Origin: Chryseobacterium capnotolerans
GTDB taxonomy: Bacteria; Bacteroidota; Bacteroidia; Flavobacteriales; Weeksellaceae
Direction of reading: 5' to 3'
DNA length: 64,000 nucleotides
Assembly: GCF_021278965.1 (NCBI RefSeq)
Contig: NZ_CP065589.1
Location: 3,663,001 to 3,727,000 of the forward strand
Shown here: positions 19,136-26,731 of the stretch, piece after piece
Position numbering within the stretch: the first letter of the stretch is position 1
Layout of the letters: every line of letters begins with the position of its first letter
Notes under the pieces: model-generated
The model's database searches: none
What the model saw: only the letters and a program-made list of their open reading frames with translations
What the model was told of the DNA's origin: nothing
Program-made: the position numbers and the translations under genes

Positions 19136-19477
19136 CTATTTAGCCAAAGGATTATCTATTAAAGCACTTGTTATGATATAAAAAGAAAAAATCAGACACA
19201 TTATATAAAGTAATCCTAAAAAAGCAATAGCCCGAATCAAATATAAAGCCCATATTTTTTTAATTATTTTTATGAGAATAGTATCTATAAGAACAAATAA
19301 AATAGTTGTGGGAATACTTATAATCAAGCCAAATTGCTTTATTATTTTTTCAATGAGTTCTGTATTAACAGATTCAATAATACTGCTGTAACTAAATATA
19401 AAATAAATAATAATCAGTAAATTAGCCAGTAAAAAGACAAATAGCGCTTTACTAATAATTTGTGTTATATTTTTCAT
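19136..19477 (-). CDS. Small membrane protein, immunity candidate 2
   Basis: 113 residues with about four hydrophobic helices. Size and layout match the 117-residue paralogues on either side, but sequence similarity is weak and the SFLQSLL tail is missing (ends SALIDNPLAK). Starts 5 bp after the first immunity candidate, so the two are co-transcribed with the lipase effector. Probably protects the inner membrane from the lipase family; not shown by sequence alone. Confidence 0.62.
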   Translation of the reverse strand: MKNITQIISKALFVFLLANLLIIIYFIFSYSSIIESVNTELIEKIIKQFGLIISIPTTILFVLIDTILIKIIKKIWALYLIRAIAFLGLLYIMCLIFSFYIITSALIDNPLAK

Positions 19478-19482
19478 ATATG

Positions 19483-19836
19483 TTAGAATACTTCCAATAA
19501 TGATTGTAAAAAAGATTTAGAATCATCTATATGATAGAATACCATATTTACGGTAAGCCAGTAGACTGAAAATAGTAAAAAAATGAACAATATAAAGATC
19601 AGGAAAGTGAGTAATAGCCTATTTAATATAATTTTCGATAGATAATATATGAGAGAAAATATTACTGCAGGAATAATTGCTCCAATGAGACCAACATTTA
19701 TAACAACTTTACCAATACTTTTTACATTTATCAATTCTTCATATCTATGTAATAAAATATACCAGCCAGACAAAATAATTGTACATAAAACAAATATCAA
19801 TAAACTTATAATAATATTTTTCTTACTATTTCCCAT
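19483..19836 (-). CDS. Small four-helix membrane protein, immunity candidate 1 for the lipase effector
   Basis: 117 residues, four predicted helices, GAIIPAVIFS in the centre and KSFLQSLLEVF at the end. The ATG lies 4 bp after the stop of the lipase effector, the standard arrangement for an effector-immunity pair. A paralogue lies at 18548-18901 behind the decayed effector tail, which strengthens the link between this family and that toxin. Confidence 0.72.
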   Translation of the reverse strand: MGNSKKNIIISLLIFVLCTIILSGWYILLHRYEELINVKSIGKVVINVGLIGAIIPAVIFSLIYYLSKIILNRLLLTFLIFILFIFLLFSVYWLTVNMVFYHIDDSKSFLQSLLEVF

Positions 19837-19840
19837 ATAT

Positions 19841-21613
19841 TTATTTCTTGTTATATTTCGCTTTCTTTTCAGAACTGAAAGAATTCTTTAACCCCTCTTC
19901 AACTTTCCCCCACAATTGGGTATGACTTAAACTATGAGATGCCATAGCTAAATATGCTAGCGAACCCGGTCGTTTTATAATATCATCCTTAAATGTTATT
20001 TCATCTTGTTCAGTAACTAATCCCGCATAATATCTTGTGACAAAGGTATCATATCGTCTAAGATTTCCTCTTAAAATTTTAAGTTGTGCGTCTAAATTTC
20101 CTGTTACGATATATTCAGCATCATCAATATAGCCAATAATTTTTTTCAATTCAAGGGGTTTAATAAACTGACTGAATAACCTCATCAACAAATCTTCCAG
20201 CTCCCGGGCATGTACTGCACCTTGTGCTCCTTTTAAAAAACCACCAAATTCTTTTCTCTTATTTCTGGAATTATAGGGATCACTTTCAAAAATAGGTACA
20301 TCTATAATGGACAGTCCTTTGGTTTGCTTTTTGGGTGTCCAGGATGTTTCGTCAATACTATCAGTGATTCCTTTATTTTCTCCAAATACACCTGCTAATA
20401 AACTTAGTAAATAACTATCCTTTGGACTGCTTTTAATGTCAAACAAAATATTTAAAACCCTCAACCCTTGTGTCAGATTTAAATTTTGTGCCCATGTTAC
20501 TTTATCATACCCTTTTGCTATGCCAGCATTATAATTATTATAGACATCATAGGTCCATCGTAAGAGATTATTTAAAAGGCTAATAAACGAATCTTTTTCT
20601 TTTTGCAGATTAGAATTTTCAATTTTTAGAGAATCAATATATAGGATAAACTCTTTCGTCATCATATTTACTCCCAAAAAAGCTTTTGCCATTTCTTTCC
20701 ATGCCGGAACTGCTCTTTTCTTATGGCTGCTGGGAAGACCTATGCCCTTAAGATAAGTTAAAATAGTATTGTTATTTACACCTTTCAATGTCTCTATACC
20801 CGTTTTAAATTTCTCCATTTGAAAAGACTTTAATAGGCCTTCTAAATTGGTCAAACTGAAGTCTGCAATCAATTGTTGGGTCAGATCATACTCATTATGA
20901 ACGTTAATGATCTTACATTCTTTATGTAATTTTCCATGATTCAACTGATGTTTCTTCTGGAAAAAAGGAGTTGATAAATACGTGATACTTTTAACTTTCC
21001 ATTCTTTAGGAAATTCTGTAATCTTACGAGGTTTCAAAATACTGGATTTTGCAATCATATCCTTACTGGAGATAAGCTCTGTAAACTGATTAATGACGTT
21101 ACCACCATGTGAATGACCAATGAGATGCAAATGTACCTCCTGATTTTTCCAGCCGGGATATACCCTTAGCAGCAGATCAAATAATCTCTCGGAAGCTTTG
21201 ATTCTTTCCTTGGTATCATTATCACCAGACCAGCTGAAAAAGTCTCCTTCGATATGCAAATCAGTAAATTGAGGTTTAAGTTCCTTGATTTTATTCCATA
21301 AATTATTTAAACTTTCCTTTGTTTCTTGCTTGGTCTTTTCATCAATATATTTCCAATAGCTTGTATTCGCCTTATGTTTCGTTCCTTCAGTATTTCCCGG
21401 ATCTGTAGTTCCAGCGACAAACATAAGAATATCAATAATTCTCCCTTTTCTTTTAGGAGAATCTTCGGGGTCTCCATATTTTACCCCTTTTTCTACCCCT
21501 GTCTCAGTTACGGATTCTCCGGCAGAAGTAATGATATTTTCTCTGGAATACATACTGTGTCCCTCCTGAGATATTTTGGTATAAGTTCCTTTTACAATTC
21601 TCGTCCTACTCAT
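19841..21613 (-). CDS. T6SS effector: shared N-terminal domain plus alpha/beta-hydrolase (lipase-like) toxin
   Basis: 590 residues. Residues 1-50 (MSRTRIVKGTYTKISQEGHS, then MYS.ENIIT.AG...TETG...G..YGDP) are shared with the effectors at 22329 and 24953. Residues ~58-250 form an alpha/beta-hydrolase: LMFVAGTT strand, GDFFSWSG, and the nucleophile elbow GHSHGG with Ser168. The rest (~340 residues) is helical and includes a tail copied in the 18902-19135 remnant. No signal peptide, as expected for cargo delivered by the T6SS. Likely a phospholipase or related esterase acting on target membranes; substrate not determinable here. Followed by three candidate immunity genes. Confidence 0.78.
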   Translation of the reverse strand: MSRTRIVKGTYTKISQEGHSMYSRENIITSAGESVTETGVEKGVKYGDPEDSPKRKGRIIDILMFVAGTTDPGNTEGTKHKANTSYWKYIDEKTKQETKESLNNLWNKIKELKPQFTDLHIEGDFFSWSGDNDTKERIKASERLFDLLLRVYPGWKNQEVHLHLIGHSHGGNVINQFTELISSKDMIAKSSILKPRKITEFPKEWKVKSITYLSTPFFQKKHQLNHGKLHKECKIINVHNEYDLTQQLIADFSLTNLEGLLKSFQMEKFKTGIETLKGVNNNTILTYLKGIGLPSSHKKRAVPAWKEMAKAFLGVNMMTKEFILYIDSLKIENSNLQKEKDSFISLLNNLLRWTYDVYNNYNAGIAKGYDKVTWAQNLNLTQGLRVLNILFDIKSSPKDSYLLSLLAGVFGENKGITDSIDETSWTPKKQTKGLSIIDVPIFESDPYNSRNKRKEFGGFLKGAQGAVHARELEDLLMRLFSQFIKPLELKKIIGYIDDAEYIVTGNLDAQLKILRGNLRRYDTFVTRYYAGLVTEQDEITFKDDIIKRPGSLAYLAMASHSLSHTQLWGKVEEGLKNSFSSEKKAKYNKK

Positions 21614-21652
21614 AGCTTACTGGTATTAATATTTCCGTAATGATCTCAACTA

Positions 21653-22329
21653 TTATTTTTCACTGATGATTTTACCGGTATTGGCATCCATTTGATAAAC
21701 AACAGGTTTCCAGGCAGCAGGTTCACCGGGAGATGTTTTCATAATCTCCAATAGTTCTTTTTCTGTAAGTCTTTTTCCCTGAGTGATTGAAATATTCCAG
21801 ACAGGAACATCCTGATCGTATACAATATCATATTTATTGGTTCCGTCATCATTTAATCTCCCTGCTCCTGTTTTAAGGGTGATGTATCCTTTTTATCGAG
21901 AAAGTTCAGTACATCCTGGTATTTGATCTTTCCATAGTTCTGATCTTCATCTACCGTTTTTTCAAGATTTCCGTCTTTATCATAGTATTCGGATTTTTCT
22001 ACTTTTACGGTTTCACTGATATGGGTTTCTTTTTTCTTCAGATTCCCATTGGGATAAAATTCTTTGTAAACATACAGGAATGATGGTTTAGGAAGTAATT
22101 CTTCCAAAGTTCCCGCTTCATCCTTTTCCGGAGCAGACATAGACAAAACGGTGTATCCGTTTTTGAGCTCCAATGTTCCGTTGCTTTCCTGATATTTTTT
22201 AAACAAAGCAAAATCAAATTTTTCAACCATAGTACTCGTTTTGTGATTCTTTTGAGTTTCTTCTTTTTTAGACTGGCAGGAGCATATTACAAAAGATAAT
22301 ATGGAAAAATAAATTAATATTTTTTTCAT
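21653..22329 (-). CDS. YwqK-like lipoprotein, candidate immunity to the metalloprotease effector; frameshifted
   Basis: About 225 residues after repair. Lipobox in ILSFVICSC, so membrane-anchored in the periplasm. Contains YwqK/MORN-like repeats (YKEFYPNGNLKKKE, EYYDKDGNLEKT), a family annotated as antitoxins of secreted toxins. The first frame ends at 21853, but the next frame continues with TGAGRLNDDGTNKYDIVYD ... ANTGKIISEK to the TAA at 21653; the break is a T4 run (coding A4) at 21871-21874 that needs one more base. Its ATG overlaps the stop of the upstream metalloprotease as TAATG, so the pair is coupled. Confidence 0.75.
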
Positions 22330-23693
22330 TACAGCATAATTTTAGAGTTCAACACTTTCCATTGCCACTTAAAAACAGTAATTCTCGGGATTTGTATATG
22401 ATGACAATAGTCCATAAGATTATTTGTTTTATAGGCTTCATAGGTATACTTTGCCGGAGCATTTCCATCAAAAGTATGGGGAAGTCCCAGCGCATGCATT
22501 AATTCATGGGCAACTGTTTCTTTTGAATGGGTATAAAACTGAACTGTAAAAGTGGTATTGAAAAATGAAAAGCCATTGGTATAGGAAGCAATTTTACCAT
22601 TCTTCCACCCCGGATATATATCTTCTATAAAAAAGACTTTGAAATGCGAATCGTATTGGCTGCCGTATTTATCCCGGAATTTTTCTTCCAGGTAGTCTCT
22701 CAATCCACTAGAGCTGTCTATATAATACTTCCCGTCAATCTTTTTACAAAACTTGAACCTGAAGGCATTATAGATTAGGTTTCCCGTACAATCAATAGAA
22801 AAGGAATTCTGAATGGTTGGAGATACCAACGCCTGATTCAGGCATTGTGTAAAATACTGCTGACTGCCAGGTTTGGGTTTTCCTACTTTAATAACATCAT
22901 TAATATCTGTTTTTACGGAAATAAAAAGCGCAGAAATCTTTTTAACATGCGCCACAGAATTGGGATGAATAAACAAAGCACCACAAATCTCACCATCTGC
23001 TTTTACATACAGCAACTGTTCTTTGGAGAACTGTTCTTTGCAGGTTATTTTCAGATAATTGGATTTATCATATTTTCCTGCCTTAATCACTCCTATTTCT
23101 TTAAGATTAAGAGATAAGTATTTTTCTGCATCTTTATCTTTAAATTCAAAAGTCAGTTTTTGAGGTTTCTCTTTAATTTCAATTTTAAGGGTTAACAGTG
23201 CTGACTTTCCTTTTAATAATGTCAAAACAGGTATTGGATACAAGTAAGGGGTTTTATTCACTTTTTTCCATGAAATAGAAAGGCTTTTATAGCTTTTCAG
23301 TTTCTTATCATACATATTAGGATCTTTGTGGAAGTTGGTATTCCAGCTATTCCCGTTTTTAAAAACCGTGACATTATCCGGCTCATAATATTTTCCCATA
23401 ACGGCTCCGAACCAGTTGTCTCCCAGCTGTCCGGAATCCCCTTCTCTTAGCCAGTCAAAACCAAAGTCAGGATTATCTTTATACTTATCATGAGGCCTGA
23501 ACTTCACCATGCATTTAGCCACCACTTTTCCGGCAGGTGGCATTGAGGGATTTCCAAAACTTAATCCATCCTTGACCCCGGTTTCAGTAATCGCAGACCC
23601 AGCGGTGGTGATAATATTCTCATTAGAATACATGCTGTGTCCTTCCTGAGAAATCTTGGTATAAGTTCCTTTTACGATTCTCGTCCTACTCAT
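22329..23693 (-). CDS. T6SS effector: shared N-terminal domain plus zinc metalloprotease
   Basis: 454 residues, no signal peptide. Residues 1-50 are the domain shared with the lipase and the other protease. A second shared element, FGFDWLREGDSG near residues 77-88, is also in the 24953 effector. The C-terminus is a metzincin-like protease: HELMHALGLPH (zinc ligands His396, His400, His406; catalytic Glu397) and a Met-turn NLMDY about 20 residues on, then KWQWK at the end. Would cleave protein or peptide targets in a recipient cell. Followed with 1-bp overlap by its YwqK-like lipoprotein. Confidence 0.82.
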   Translation of the reverse strand: MSRTRIVKGTYTKISQEGHSMYSNENIITTAGSAITETGVKDGLSFGNPSMPPAGKVVAKCMVKFRPHDKYKDNPDFGFDWLREGDSGQLGDNWFGAVMGKYYEPDNVTVFKNGNSWNTNFHKDPNMYDKKLKSYKSLSISWKKVNKTPYLYPIPVLTLLKGKSALLTLKIEIKEKPQKLTFEFKDKDAEKYLSLNLKEIGVIKAGKYDKSNYLKITCKEQFSKEQLLYVKADGEICGALFIHPNSVAHVKKISALFISVKTDINDVIKVGKPKPGSQQYFTQCLNQALVSPTIQNSFSIDCTGNLIYNAFRFKFCKKIDGKYYIDSSSGLRDYLEEKFRDKYGSQYDSHFKVFFIEDIYPGWKNGKIASYTNGFSFFNTTFTVQFYTHSKETVAHELMHALGLPHTFDGNAPAKYTYEAYKTNNLMDYCHHIQIPRITVFKWQWKVLNSKIML

Positions 23694-23775
23694 AATGTAA
23701 TGATATTTGATTTTTCGTAATTACTGTTTTTTATTTTTATATTTTCTTATAAAAAGATACTACTAAAAAGCATAT

Positions 23776-23960
23776 TTATTGAATAAATTTTTCTTGATAC
23801 TCTTTCCTATACACTAAATTTCCATTATCCCATTTTTCTTCTTTTATAGTATTTCCATTCTTATCGTAGTATTTCCAAATTCCCTAATAACTACCTTTTA
23901 AAAAACCTCTTTCTTATAATTTATGGTTATATGTGATCGTAAATTTTATATTAATTTCAT
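23776..23960 (-). pseudogene. Decayed fragment of a YwqK-like immunity gene
   Basis: Minus-strand translation gives ITYNHKL*ERGFLKGSY*GIWKYYDKNGNTIKEEKWDNGNLVYRK-like sequence (stops shown), ending QEKFIQ. It matches EGEFLEGKYQGIWKYYDKD and KENWDNGNLKFRKQ in the intact immunity protein at 23980-24948. Two stops come from substitutions (Tyr and Gln codons), there is no start, and it sits just downstream of the intact gene, so it is a partial tandem duplicate in decay. Confidence 0.82.
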
Positions 23961-23979
23961 TATATTTTCAAGTAAAGAA

Positions 23980-24948
23980 CTAATAACAAGGTTCTATTTT
24001 ATTGAAAATGCAGTGCGGAAAACGAACATCTACATAGTCCTTTATTGAATAAGTTTTTGTTTGTTTTAGTTTACCTTCTATATCATAATATTTCCATTCT
24101 CCGATTTTGAAATTGTTTTTTATCTGGCCTTCAGACTTAATAATAGGAATTGTTCTAACTCCAGTATTTTCTTTATGTTGAGGGTAATAATAGTCTAAAT
24201 AATAACCATTTTCTGCTGAAAGTTCTTCTTTTACGTCTGATATTCTTTCTATATTTCCATTTTTATCATAAAAATAACTCTTTCCTGATGGTATTGGATC
24301 TTCCTTAATCTGAATTTCATGACCAGTTGTAATTCCGTCATTAATAGATACAAATTGAATTGTTGTTTCATTTTCAAAAATCAATCTCATACTTTTAATA
24401 ATCCCATTTTTACAGGTTAATTTTCCTGATTTAATTGAAAAATCTTTTTTAAACTGTTCTATCGAATTGTAACCCGATGATTGTATGGTAGAAAATTTAT
24501 ACTCTTTCATATTATCACAAGTGTTAATTCTATTATTTTGTTTTCTAAATTTCAGATTCCCATTATCCCAATTTTCTTTTTTTATGACGCTTCCATCCTT
24601 ATCATAATATTTCCAAATCCCCTGATATTTTCCTTCTAAAAATTCGCCTTCTGCATAAAGGCGTTCAGTTACGCTTGCGTTATCACCACTTGCTATACTG
24701 TGAGTATATAATCTAATTTTACCATCAATTATGCTACATTCACCATCAACTTCCCAACAATACAAACTATCTTTATTTTGTTTTAACTTTCCTAAAGTTA
24801 AAACAAAAGTTGGTTTTTGTAATTCAGTTAGTTTTATGTCTTTTAATTTCAAACTATTAGGTTTTGGTGGCTTTTCAATTTTTTTTTGAGCACAACATGA
24901 GTTGAAAAAAAATATTGATATAAAAAAAAGAGAAAATATTGATTTCAT
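23980..24948 (-). CDS. YwqK-family secreted protein, candidate immunity to the coiled-coil metalloprotease
   Basis: About 322 residues from the Met at 24948 (MKSIFSLFFISIFFFNSCC), which gives a clean signal peptide with a Cys for lipidation and a 4-bp gap after the effector stop. A start at 24978 would overlap the effector. Contains MORN/YwqK repeats: GKYQGIWKYYDKDGSVIKKE, SYFYDKNGNIERIS, NFKIGEWKYYDIEGKL. Pairing of YwqK-like proteins with two different metalloprotease effectors in this locus suggests they act as immunity; this is inference from position. Confidence 0.72.
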   Translation of the reverse strand: MKSIFSLFFISIFFFNSCCAQKKIEKPPKPNSLKLKDIKLTELQKPTFVLTLGKLKQNKDSLYCWEVDGECSIIDGKIRLYTHSIASGDNASVTERLYAEGEFLEGKYQGIWKYYDKDGSVIKKENWDNGNLKFRKQNNRINTCDNMKEYKFSTIQSSGYNSIEQFKKDFSIKSGKLTCKNGIIKSMRLIFENETTIQFVSINDGITTGHEIQIKEDPIPSGKSYFYDKNGNIERISDVKEELSAENGYYLDYYYPQHKENTGVRTIPIIKSEGQIKNNFKIGEWKYYDIEGKLKQTKTYSIKDYVDVRFPHCIFNKIEPCY

Positions 24949-24952
24949 AAAA

Positions 24953-26728
24953 TTATTTATTTTCAGAGGTTGAACCATAATAAGACTTTACATCATTCTG
25001 CATTATATCCCATTGCCATTTTGTATAAATATTTGTTTTAGAAGAGTAATCCATAATGTTCAAAGTGGATTTTTCTTTAAATTTATACTTATTGCTTTTA
25101 TAAACCTCTAAATTATTTTTTTGATTTATCAATGCTTTTTCGATTTTTTTATTTGTATCCTGATTATCCTTTATGTTGTCTTTTGCTTTTTTAATGTCTT
25201 CATTAGCTTTATTAATTTTCTCTTTTTGATCTTTTACAAAGCTTGCTACTTTAGGATTTTCTTTATAGTAATTAGGATGTGTTTTTTGGTACGCTTCATA
25301 TTCTTTTATATTATTCTGATGTATTTTTATGTTATCATTAAGTATCTTTATGTTATTTTCACTGGTTTTTATATTATTTTTATTATCTGTAATTGCCTTT
25401 TCATTTGCCTTAATATTATTCTTAAGCTCATCTAAATTTCTCGTATAATCAGGATCTCGCCAAAAATAGTGTTCTAGTCCTAATGCATGAGCAATTTCAT
25501 GAGCGTACGTAGATTTATCTTTCAAATTAGATGCAAAAACTATGGCTTCTCTAAAATTCACGGGTTTTGTTCTGCTTACCCCTCCTTCTTGATCAGCAGG
25601 ATCTTTTTTAATATTAGAAATAAAAAGTAAAATACCTTTAAATTTCTTACCATCAGTTTCAAAAGCTGTTTTGTATTCCCTTAAAAATTTATCCAAAATA
25701 TGTTCATATTCCGCATCTTTTTGTTCCTCCCCATCATCATTAACATATGATACTTTGCCTCCAGCAGGATCTTTTCTGTTAGTAAAATAATTCCCTGTTT
25801 TATTATAAAATGTGCCATTCCAGGCTGTTTCATCAAAAGCAATACGATATTTACTATCTATTTCTACCGTTGTCTTTATCAATGCCTGATTAAGAGAATT
25901 TTGATTTAAATACTCTTCTATTTTATCAGTCTTAAAATCTGAAATCAATTGGGAAATCTCAGTTTCTTTATTTGGAGAATCTTTTACTACACAAACCAAT
26001 CTGACTGATAAATCATAAATTTTGGTATTGTCAACCGCTGTAATTTTACCAATTTCTTTTTTTTCCTTGTCTACCGCAACAATCCCAACGTCTTTGGAAG
26101 CTTTTATACATTTTATGGTAATTTCCTTTGGTTTTCCGTCTGGTGTATATTTTATATTCTCATTCTTTTTACCATCAATATCCACCTCATAACACTCATT
26201 TTTTCCAAAAGAAATTTCAGCTTTACTTATATCATCACCTGCTTTTATTGGCTTACAGATCATGTTAAGCTTTATTTCCTGGTTAAGCTTCATTAAGCTT
26301 AACCAAGGAATATAGTAAGGTACTTTTAAAGGAAATTTATTATAGTCTTTCTTAATCCCACTTTTTAAATCAGGACTAGAACTGGTAGAAACATATTCTT
26401 GTTTGGCCTCATCATAAACAAATTCCAAATTCGCTATATCGTCGGTCTGTATTTTCAATACGTTATCAGAGCTATCTGTAGTAAGCCAGTCAAAGCCAAA
26501 CTCACCATTATAAGCAGGTAAAGGTTCAAATTCAATATACAATTCAACCCCTGTCTCAAATTCAATAAAAGGAGGTTTCTTCGGGTCACCATAACTTACC
26601 CCGTTTTCCAATCCTGCTTCTGTTATTGCTCCTCCTGCATTTGTTATAATATTGGCATTGGAATACATGCTATGGCCTTCCTGAGAAATCTTGGTATAAG
26701 TTCCTTTTACGATTCTCGTTCTGCTCAT
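24953..26728 (-). CDS. T6SS effector: shared N-terminal domain plus zinc metalloprotease with coiled-coil insert
   Basis: 591 residues, no signal peptide. Residues 1-50 share the MSRTRIVKGTYTKISQEGHS domain; FGFDWL at 77-82 is shared with the 22329 effector. Middle region is beta-rich. The protease motif is HEIAHALGLEH (His410, Glu411, His414, His420) and the Met-turn is NIMDY at 557-561, then KWQWD. Between them residues ~431-545 form a Lys/Asn/Glu-rich coiled coil with recurring NNIK units, absent from the sister protease. The gene starts 3 bp after vgrG copy 2, making it the primary cargo of that spike. Confidence 0.82.
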   Translation of the reverse strand: MSRTRIVKGTYTKISQEGHSMYSNANIITNAGGAITEAGLENGVSYGDPKKPPFIEFETGVELYIEFEPLPAYNGEFGFDWLTTDSSDNVLKIQTDDIANLEFVYDEAKQEYVSTSSSPDLKSGIKKDYNKFPLKVPYYIPWLSLMKLNQEIKLNMICKPIKAGDDISKAEISFGKNECYEVDIDGKKNENIKYTPDGKPKEITIKCIKASKDVGIVAVDKEKKEIGKITAVDNTKIYDLSVRLVCVVKDSPNKETEISQLISDFKTDKIEEYLNQNSLNQALIKTTVEIDSKYRIAFDETAWNGTFYNKTGNYFTNRKDPAGGKVSYVNDDGEEQKDAEYEHILDKFLREYKTAFETDGKKFKGILLFISNIKKDPADQEGGVSRTKPVNFREAIVFASNLKDKSTYAHEIAHALGLEHYFWRDPDYTRNLDELKNNIKANEKAITDNKNNIKTSENNIKILNDNIKIHQNNIKEYEAYQKTHPNYYKENPKVASFVKDQKEKINKANEDIKKAKDNIKDNQDTNKKIEKALINQKNNLEVYKSNKYKFKEKSTLNIMDYSSKTNIYTKWQWDIMQNDVKSYYGSTSENK

Positions 26729-26731
26729 GGG

